Shown here: piece by piece, positions 39,254-46,280 of the stretch
Layout: every line of letters starts with the position of its first letter
Numbering within the stretch: the stretch's first letter is position 1
Assembly (NCBI GenBank): GCA_031771865.1
Contig: JASISA010000039.1
Span: 1 to 46,280, forward strand
Length of the DNA: 46,280 nucleotides
Direction of reading: 5' to 3'
Source: Nothophaeocryptopus gaeumannii
Lineage: Eukaryota; Ascomycota; Dothideomycetes; Mycosphaerellales; Mycosphaerellaceae
Made by a program: the position numbers and the translations under genes
Notes under the pieces: model-generated
The model's input: only the letters and a program-made list of their open reading frames with translations
Database searches by the model: none
Told to the model about the DNA's origin: nothing

Positions 39254-40921
39254 ATGTGGTGAGAGAGATGATTCCTTTCTAGTAATGCAAAAGATATTGG
39301 AACTTTATATTTAATATTTGCCTTATTTTCAGGTTTATTAGGAACCGCCTTTTCTGTACTTATTAGACTTGAATTATCAGGACCAGGTGTACAATATATT
39401 GCAGACAACCAATTATATAACAGTATTATTACTGCACACGCCATACTTATGATTTTCTTCATGGTTATGCCTGCCCTTATCGGAGGATTTGGTAATTTCT
39501 TACTTCCATTACTTGTGGGAGGACCAGATATGGCATTTCCTAGATTAAATAATATTAGTTTTTGATTACTTCCTCCAAGTCTTATACTATTTATATTTGC
39601 AACTACTATTGAAAACGGAGCAGGAACAGGGTGAACACTTTACCCTCCATTATCTGGTATACAAAGTCATAGTGGTCCTAGTGTAGATTTAGCCATATTT
39701 GCCTTACACTTATCAGGTATAAGTAGTTTACTTGGGGCAATGAATTTTATAACTACTATCTTAAATATGAGAAGTCCTGGAATAAGACTACACAAATTAG
39801 CTTTATTTGGATGAGCAGTAGTAGTTACAGCTGTATTACTATTATTATCTCTTCCTGTATTAGCTGGAGGTATTACTATGGTTTTAACTGACAGAAATTT
39901 TAATACATCTTTCTTCGAAGTTGCTGGAGGTGGAGACCCTATATTATATCAACACCTATTCTGATTCTTTGGACATCCTGAGGTTTATATATTAATCATA
40001 CCTGGCTTCGGTATTATAAGTACAACTATTTCAGCCAGCTCTAACAAAAGCGTATTCGGATATCTGGGTATGGTATACGCCATGATGTCAATCGGAGTGT
40101 TAGGATTCGTAGTTTGAAGTCACCACATGTACAGTGTAGGATTAGATGTTGATACACGTGCATACTTTACAGCTGCAACTCTTATAATTGCAGTTCCTAC
40201 CGGAATTAAAATATTCAGTTGATTAGCTACTTGTTACGGAGGCTCATTAGTATTAACACCGTCTATGTTATTCGCTTTAGGATTCGTCTTTATGTTTACT
40301 ATAGGTGGACTAAGTGGAGTTGTTTTAGCTAACGCTTCACTTGATATCGCATTCCACGATACCTACTATGTGGTAGCACATTTCCACTATGTATTGAGTA
40401 TGGGAGCAGTATTTGCACTTTACAGTGCTTGATACTTTTGAATTCCTAAGATATTAGGTTTAGATTACAATAAGATGTTAGGTAAAGTACATTTCTGAAT
40501 ATTATTTATCGGAGTTAATGTTACATTTTTCCCTCAACACTTTTTAGGATTACAGGGAATGCCTAGAAGAATTAGTGATTACCCTGATGCATTTGCAGGT
40601 TGAAATCTTATAAGTAGTTACGGGTCTTTAATTTCTGTGGTAGCTACAGGGTTATTCTTACAACTAGTGTACTCACAATTAGTAGAAGGTAAAAGTGTAT
40701 CAAGATATCCATGAACTACACCTCAATTCTATACAGATCTTCTACAATCACTTTTAACTAGAGCGTATCTTAGTTTAGAGTGATGTTTAAATAGTCCTCC
40801 TAAACCTCACGCTTTTGCAAGTTTACCTTTACAAAGTGGTGACATAGTAGTTACAACTGTAATTGTAGTGGTGAGTAAACCAATAAGTAAGTTAATTGTT
40901 ATGCTTGTAGGTTTATTATAA
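39254..40921 (+). CDS. cox1: Cytochrome c oxidase subunit 1, intronless
   Basis: Haem-copper catalytic subunit of complex IV. 555 residues from ATG 39254 ([20 protein letters not shown]) to TAA. Twelve helices, haem and copper-B ligands in [55 protein letters not shown] and [14 protein letters not shown]-terminal [15 protein letters not shown] is Dikarya-like. Trp is mostly TGA, with one TGG at the start. The frame is open 33 codons upstream of the ATG and reads like protein (SSITEPYERHIDLKSSDIS), so a non-ATG start is possible. No introns, which is unusual for fungal cox1. Confidence 0.98.
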
Positions 40922-40933
40922 AAAAACACAAAA

Positions 40934-41005
40934 GAGAGCTTAACTTAATGGTAAAGTATGTGACTTTTAATCATTGTAATATGAGTTCAAATCTCATAGC
41001 TCTTA
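40934..41005 (+). tRNA. trnK: tRNA-Lys (UUU), copy 2
   Basis: Same as the copy at 11432 except that the D stem is a proper ACTT/AAGT pair. Only the tRNA and a few flanking bases are shared, so the duplication was of gene size. 12 bp after cox1. Confidence 0.94.
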
Positions 41006-41210
41006 ATCACTAAAATATATTGCTTTACTAGGGAGATTACAATAATAAAATAGTTTAGTATATTATGTAGCTATTCTCTTTAAAAAAACTACGTAAAATA
41101 ATATATACATTTTGTGTAACATAATTTTATTAATGTATATGCTTAAAAAAATTGTAATTACCTTTTTATTTATTTATTCTCTAATATGTATTTTTACACA
41201 TGGAAACAAA

Positions 41211-41283
41211 AAGGAATTAGCTTAATTGGTAGAGCAACCGTTTTACACACGGTAGGTTAGGTGTTCAAATCACCTATTCCTTA
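41211..41283 (+). tRNA. trnV: tRNA-Val (UAC)
   Basis: Acceptor AAGGAAT/ATTCCTT, D stem GCTT/GAGC, anticodon loop TTTACAC (UAC), T stem AGGTG/CACCT. Confidence 0.95.
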
Positions 41284-41422
41284 ATACCTTCGGCTATTTA
41301 TGGTCTATTACGCATCTCTAAATATATAGCATTTTTTTTTTATTATATCAATATTTATTAATCTAAATTAAAACAATCTTTAATATTGTTATAATATGAG
41401 ACAAGTTGTTTAACACGAAGAC

Positions 41423-42147
41423 ATGACTAATATTTTATTTTCACTGTTAATTTATATAAGTGCCCTTTCTCCAAGAATATTATTGAATATATTAGACCTC
41501 TATTGATTATTACCTATAGCTAGTTTTATTTTGTTTATGATATCTCTACATTTAATTAGTATTTTAAAGCACAAGAAGTTGAGTATTAATGAATGATTTG
41601 GATGTATTCTGCTAGGTTTATTCAGGTATGCTTTCACGTGATTTTTAGTAGAAATAAGCAAATGAGTTTTTCTTATAATCATACCTATGTTTGTCGAAGT
41701 GTGTACAAATTCACCAGAGGGAGGGCTTAAAGCTATAATTTTAAATAGCAACGCAACACTAACAATGGCGGCAACACTAACAATGACAATCCAATGGATG
41801 TTTCTTCGTTGTTAAATCCTGCCTATCCGGGTCAAGAAACAGGTTCCTACGATACATCTTCTGTTAGAACATTGGGTCAGAGTATACATTCTGCATGCTT
41901 AGCTTTGGCACAGAATGATCCTAGTAATAGAAAATCTCTTACTTTAGCTACATTGGGTATACACCAGGGTTCTAAACAACACAACATGCTCTTATTAGCA
42001 TTCCCGGCTAACAGTAGAACAGGAGCAATTCTTAGATCTAGCAGGTTATCTTCTGATTCATTGGTTATTTTTAGTGTTGAACATGTCAACTCGCCTAGGT
42101 GTATAGGGAACAGTCGTATACACATACTAAGATCTAGTAGTAGATAA
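41423..42147 (+). CDS. Unknown membrane-linker-domain protein in two overlapping frames
   Basis: Frame one, ATG 41423 to TAA 41815 (130 codons, five TGA-Trp), has three or four membrane helices (LYWLLPIASFILFMISL, FRYAFTWFLVEISKWVFLII). Frame two, -1 relative to it, opens at about 41750 with an Asn/Gly linker (NTNNGGNTNNDNP), has ATG 41794 and encodes a 117-residue Ser/Arg/Leu-rich domain (LLNPAYPGQETGSYDTSS, SACLALAQNDPSNRKSL) to TAA 42147. The linker copies ACACTAACAATG twice in tandem. Together they have the same plan as the ORF at 7979. Either two genes, one frameshifted gene, or one read with a -1 shift. Family unknown. Confidence 0.6.
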
Positions 42148-42268
42148 TAATACATGTCTGTCTCTATAATTCTATACGTCAGTATATATATAGCATAATT
42201 ATTTATAAATGTTATGTAAATAATTTTAGTGTTGTTATGCTACGAGATGAGTTAGTGCACATAAACAT

Positions 42269-42922
42269 ATGATTAATATATTTGTATTAAATGAAACGTT
42301 TACCAATGGTTTTACTTACAATATGCTATATATAATATCAGCATTGTCTGTTTTTTCTGCTATATCTGTTATCATAAGTAAAAATCCTATAGTATCTGTT
42401 CTGTTCCTTATAGGATTATTCTTGAATATAGCAGGTTACCTAATGATGTTGGGTATCAATTTTATAGGATTATCTTACTTACTAGTTTATGTAGGAGCGG
42501 TATCAATATTGTTTTTGTTTATTTTAATGCTTATAAATGTTAGAATTTCAGAATTAGTTACTGATAACAACAATAGTGTACCATTAGCAGTTATAATAGG
42601 TATAATATTCAACTTAACACTCTTTGAATTGTTACCTAGTAACTTAACATCGAAACCACAAGTTTATAATTTAGCTACGGATGGAACAGGTAGTAATATA
42701 AATCATGCATTAAATATATTTACTTCAGAGTCATCTTCCACATATAATAACGATTTATCTTTTGTTACTTCTAATTTATGGGATGGTGTTCTAGCAGAAA
42801 CTTCACATATAACAAGTATAGGTAACATTATATACACTGCATATCCTTTATGATTAATATTAACATCTATAATTCTTTTATTAGCTATGGTGGGAGCCAT
42901 AGTAATTACAATTAAACAATAG
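42269..42922 (+). CDS. nad6: NADH dehydrogenase subunit 6
   Basis: Complex I membrane subunit. 217 residues, ATG 42269 to TAG 42922, with one TGA-Trp near the end. Conserved SKNPIVSVLFLIGLF, YLLVYVGAVSILFLFILML, and the C-terminal LLLAMVGAIVITIKQ. Five helices and a hydrophilic loop before the last. Confidence 0.96.
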
Positions 42923-43105
42923 GTTTATATATAAAGCATAGTGAATGCTATACCTAGGATGTTCAATATGTAATAAATACAAAAAAAAAATAGAAAATAC
43001 ATATAATTGTAGTGTGAAAATTATTCACTAATTACATATATATAGACATATATATTTTGGAAATACAACCAGAGAAAAATAATTATTTACACTTATAAGA
43101 CAACG

Positions 43106-44593
43106 ATGTTACTTGTTCTTTTATTATTAATACCCTTAATAGGTATATTTATGATATCTACCATTTCATACGGTAGTAAATCAGAAGAATATCACTTATC
43201 TACCATAAATCAGATAAAAACAGTAGGTTTATCTGCTTCCATAGCTAATTTCTTTCTATGTTTAATTATATTTATTTTGTTTAACTTCAGCAGTAATCAA
43301 TTCCAGTTTGTACAAGAGTACCATAAGATTAGCAGTTTTGATTTCTATCTAGGAGTGGACGGGATAAGTATATACTTTGTCATTTTAACTACAATAATTA
43401 TGCCTATAGCACTGTTAAGTAATTGAAGCTCAATATCAGAAAATATAAAATCTTATGTAATAATAATATTATTGCTAGAAACATTGCTATTAGCAGTTTT
43501 TTTAGTATTAGATATATTGTTATTTTATATATTCTTTGAAAGTATATTGCCTCCATTATTTATATTAATAGGTCTATTTGGATCTAGTAACAGAGTGAGA
43601 GCAAGTTTTTATTTATTTTTATACACTTTGTTAGGGTCATTATTTTTATTATTATCAATATTAAGTATGTCATCTATAATGGGTACTACTGATTTTGATG
43701 CACTGTATAAGACAAATTTTAATTTTTTAAGTCAATTGTTTTTATTTTATGGTATATTCATAGCTTTTGCAGTAAAAACACCTACTATATTTTTAAATAC
43801 TTGACTGCTTAGAGCTCATGTTGAGTCACCTCTTGGAGGAAGTATTATACTAGCAGGTATAGTATTGAAACTTAGTTTATACGGTATATTAAGACTAATA
43901 TTACCTCTATTACCTAAAGCTTATTTTTATTTTACATCTGTGATTTATGTTATAGGAGTAATAACTATCATATACGCTAGTTTTAGTACGTTAAGAACAA
44001 TAGATATTAAAGAATTGATTGCTTATAGTTCAGTATCTCATGCAGCAGTATATTTATTAGGTGTGTTTAGTAATTCAATACAAGGTATTGAAGGTGGAAT
44101 TGTACTTGGTTTAGCCCACGGTTTTGTTTCTTCAGGATTATTTATATGTGCTGGGGGTGTATTATATGATAGATCATCTACTAGACTTATAACATTTTAC
44201 AGAGGTATAGCACAAGTAATGCCTTTATTTTCTATTATATTCTTCATACTTTGTTTGGCTAATGCAGGTACTCCTTTATCTCTTAATTTCATAGGTGAAT
44301 TTATGAGCTTATACGGAACTTTTGAAAGATTACCTTTATTAGGTGCATTTGCCAGTTCTTCTATTGTGTTTAGTGCAGCATATACTATATACATGTTCAA
44401 TAGAATAGCATTTGCTGGTTCATTCTCCAAATTTTCTAAATTTAACATTCCTGACTTAAACAAAAGAGAATTATCAATACTATTGGTATTAGTATTGTTA
44501 ACAGTATTGCTGGGTATATACCCTGCTCCTATATTAGACGGTTTACATTATTCTGTATCCTCATTAATATATTATACAACATCTACTTTCTAG
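43106..44593 (+). CDS. nad4: NADH dehydrogenase subunit 4
   Basis: Antiporter-like complex I subunit. 495 residues, ATG 43106 to TAG 44593, TGA as Trp. Conserved DGISIYFVILTT, LLFYIFFESILPPLF, LRAHVESPLGGSIILAGIVLKL (starting near 43800), and ELIAYSSVSHAAVYLLG. Intronless. A cox2 relic is joined seven bases past its stop. Confidence 0.97.
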
Positions 44594-44599
44594 TCATGT

Positions 44600-44800
44600 A
44601 CCTTAAATCTTCACTTCTGTTTAAACATTTATTGTAATGCACCTCTGTATTTTCAAAACAGGGTTAGTTCTCAAATGAAAGCACTTGTAGAATTACACGA
44701 TAATATAATGTTTTATCTTGTTATTATATTATTTATTGTAGGCTAAATAATGATCTCCATTATAATAAACTATGTAAACACAAGATCTTCGCTTAATACA
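44600..44800 (+). pseudogene. cox2: Third, degraded copy of the cox2 5' end
   Basis: From TACCTTAAATCTTCAC on, it follows cox2 codons 6-70 closely (the run CTTGTAGAATTACACGATAA is identical), with small deletions and in-frame stops (for example TAA for TGA-Trp at GTAGGCTAAATAATG). Beyond about 44800 the likeness is lost. A short ATG frame (44751-44896, hydrophobic) remains open but has no separate support. Confidence 0.9.
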
Positions 44801-44932
44801 AAATTATCATTATTTCAATTGTTTATTGTTTTTACAACTATTATTCTAGGTTTAGCTTTGTTGCTCCTTGTAATGATTAGTATTGTTATGCTTTAAAGTG
44901 TTGTTTATTTTCATTATTCTTCATTTGCATGT

Positions 44933-45073
44933 ATGTGTGATCAAAATAACTCTTTAACTTATATTGGCTATACTGATGAACATAGATTAATCACAACTTG
45001 TTTTCGGGGTAAGGTTAATTGGTTTTTACACTTTATAGCTCTCTACAAAAACGCTCGTTTAACTGGCCAATAA
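44933..45073 (+). CDS. Possible short ORF (46 aa)
   Basis: ATG to TAA. Contains YIGYTDEHRLI and WFLHFIALYKNARLTG. It might be a fragment of a LAGLIDADG protein, but the match is too slight to name. It may equally be chance. Confidence 0.2.
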   Translation: MCDQNNSLTYIGYTDEHRLITTCFRGKVNWFLHFIALYKNARLTGQ

Positions 45074-45359
45074 TTTACCGCACTCAAACCCTTCAAAAAT
45101 TATATTGGAGGGTGTAAATTACAGGCTACTCTCTGTGAAGGGTGTTGTTAGTTTAGGTATTTATTGCCCGCCAATTATACATAAAAGATATATTTTGTAC
45201 ATTATGCACAGAACACAATATTACAAGTTAAAAGGGATATGTTTAAAATACTAGCAAAAAAAAATATATATATGTATATGGTAATTATCATTAGTGCAAA
45301 CATTTACTAAACAATACATTTTTATATTATACTAGATTTAACTCCACAAATTAAAACTA
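45074..45359. other. Intergenic region, nothing recognised
   Basis: Spacer between the cox2 relic and tRNA-Pro. G-richer near 45100-45170 (GGAGGGTGTAAATTACAGG), without a recognisable fold. Confidence 0.45.
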
Positions 45360-45432
45360 TCAGGTTATTATGATTCGAACATAACAATTCTTCAACCCAA
45401 ATGAAGCGCCTAACCAACCTGGCTCTAACCTG
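45360..45432 (-). tRNA. trnP: tRNA-Pro (UGG)
   Basis: On the minus strand: acceptor CAGGTTA/TAACCTG, D stem GCC/GGC, anticodon loop TTTGGGT (UGG), T stem TTATG/CATAA. The only tRNA besides tRNA-Tyr on this strand. Confidence 0.94.
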
Positions 45433-45729
45433 TATACAATAAGAAATCAATACTTTATGTTATATATGTAAATGTGTATTTATAAAATAAATGATGGCTT
45501 TTTTTTCACAAAGAAAAAATAATTAAAATTATAAGCTGATGGCTGTAACTAGTAAATTTGAGTATAATAATACATTATATATATTATATTATATTATATT
45601 AGTTATATTAATAGGTATTATATTTTTATGCTTTTTATTAGAAATAACTTATCTTCAAAAAAATGTAATAATAATTATTAAACACTTTAAGATATATATA
45701 TTTGTATATATAGATTTATAAAAAAATTT
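45433..45729. other. Spacer with a T-tract hairpin and a weak ORF
   Basis: A hairpin element (CTTTTTTTTCACAAAGAAAAA) sits near 45500. ATG 45539 opens 60 codons of Ile/Leu/Tyr-rich sequence to TAA 45721, ending 9 bp before tRNA-Gly. It could be a one-helix membrane peptide but is probably a chance frame. Confidence 0.35.
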
Positions 45730-45800
45730 ACGGCCATAGGTTAATGGTAGACCGTTCGTCTTCCAAACGATGTGTACCGATTCGAATTCGGTTGGCCGTA
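45730..45800 (+). tRNA. trnG: tRNA-Gly (UCC)
   Basis: Acceptor ACGGCCA/TGGCCGT, D stem GGTT/GACC, anticodon loop CTTCCAA (UCC), T stem ACCGA/TCGGT. Confidence 0.96.
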
Positions 45801-45830
45801 TATATGTTAATTATTTTTTTAAGTCAATAG

Positions 45831-45903
45831 GAGTTAGTAACTTAATTGGTAAAGGACTTTCTTGTCGAGAAAGTAGATATCGGATCGAAGCCGATTTAAC
45901 TCG
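45831..45903 (+). tRNA. trnD: tRNA-Asp (GUC)
   Basis: Acceptor GAGTTAG/TTAACTC, D stem with three firm pairs (CTT/AAG), anticodon loop TTGTCGA (GUC), T stem ATCGG/CCGAT. Confidence 0.92.
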
Positions 45904-45972
45904 AAACGTATTAATTATTTCATTATTTTTTTTATATTATTATGTAATATGCTTAATAAAAATATAAAAATG

Positions 45973-46053
45973 GGAAAAGTTGCTATAGGTAAGGCAAGAT
46001 ATTTGCTAAATATTGTGTTTATACACCTGGATGTTCGAATCATCTCTTTTCCG
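45973..46053 (+). tRNA. trnS: tRNA-Ser (GCU)
   Basis: Acceptor GGAAAAG/CTTTTCC, anticodon loop TTGCTAA (GCU), long variable arm (TGTGTTTATACACC), T loop TTCGAAT. Reads AGU/AGC. Confidence 0.93.
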
Positions 46054-46103
46054 AAAACATTTATATAAATTATAAGTTTAATTCTAATTTATATTATTTT
46101 AAT

Positions 46104-46175
46104 AAGAGTATAGTTTAATTGGCAAAATAGGAAGCTTCAAACTTCAAATTCTCAGTTCAAGTCTGAGTGCTCTTG
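46104..46175 (+). tRNA. trnW: tRNA-Trp (UCA)
   Basis: Acceptor AAGAGTA/TGCTCTT, anticodon loop CTTCAAA (UCA), T stem CTCAG/CTGAG. The UCA anticodon reads UGA and UGG, which explains the TGA codons in every protein gene here. Confidence 0.95.
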
Positions 46176-46195
46176 ATATGGTAATGGTCTGTCTA

Positions 46196-46267
46196 GATTC
46201 CTTAACTTAATAGGTAAAGTGTACTTTTGATAAAAGTATGTTCGATGTTCAAGTCATCGAGGAATCA
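46196..46267 (+). tRNA. trnI: tRNA-Ile (GAU)
   Basis: Acceptor GATTCCT/AGGAATC, D stem ACTT/AAGT, anticodon loop TTGATAA (GAU), T stem CGATG/CATCG. Last gene in the window. Confidence 0.96.
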
Positions 46268-46280
46268 ATATATGTACAAC

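Noticed and set aside
41877..42155. Minus-strand ORF opposite the 41794 domain
   Set aside because: The plus-strand frame has a biased, linker-plus-domain composition and continues a membrane ORF; the minus frame is a shadow.

Overview
The window reads as an essentially complete fungal mitochondrial genome, opened at an arbitrary point. Evidence: very A+T-rich DNA; the standard fungal set cox1-3, cob, atp6/8/9, nad1-6 and nad4L; small and large rRNA genes; and 26 tRNA genes that together read all 20 amino acids. UGA is read as tryptophan throughout (genetic code 4), and the tRNA-Trp carries a UCA anticodon. The Cox1, Atp9 and Cob sequences, the nad4L-nad5 one-base overlap and the nad2-nad3 junction fit Dikarya. 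Basidiomycota (Agaricomycotina) is my best guess, but I cannot place it further. I recognise no rps3 and no plasmid DNA or RNA polymerase.

Layout. 1-3.9 kb: tRNA-Ser and two unknown ORFs lying between copies of a perfect 48-bp inverted repeat, then a relic of nad3. 4.2-11.5 kb: tRNA genes interleaved with three decaying GIY-YIG endonuclease genes, an unknown two-part membrane ORF, 3' halves of three tRNA genes and a 5' piece of rrnS. 11.5-13.8 kb: nad4L-nad5 on the plus strand. 14.1-15.7 kb: a piece of rrnS and a second cox2 copy whose end is replaced by foreign sequence and by the end of nad3. 16.5-18.1 kb: relics of cob's 3' end, of a membrane/coil ORF and of a SHOCT-like ORF. 18.2-32.8 kb, minus strand: nad2-nad3, cox3, atp6, atp8, nad1, intact cox2 with an overlapping SHOCT-like ORF, tRNA-Tyr, rrnS, atp9 and cob, which has one group I intron with a LAGLIDADG ORF. 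32.9-34.0 kb: an atp8 copy interrupted by an unknown ORF. 34.2-38.0 kb: rrnL, minus strand. 38.5-46.3 kb, plus strand: an unknown ORF, a 29-bp tandem repeat, intronless cox1, a frameshifted membrane ORF, nad6, nad4, a third cox2 piece and more tRNAs.

How it works together. The conserved genes build complexes I, III, IV and V of the respiratory chain plus the rRNAs and tRNAs to translate them. The other content repeats one theme. A host gene end (cox2, cob, atp8, nad3, tRNA 3' half) is duplicated next to an ORF that is either a GIY-YIG endonuclease or an unrecognised protein of the form membrane segment, low-complexity linker, short C-terminal domain. This resembles the mobile ORFs known from Allomyces and Glomus mitochondria, which bring their own copy of a gene's 3' end and leave the original end stranded. 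I infer repeated rounds of such insertion, followed by decay and recombination.
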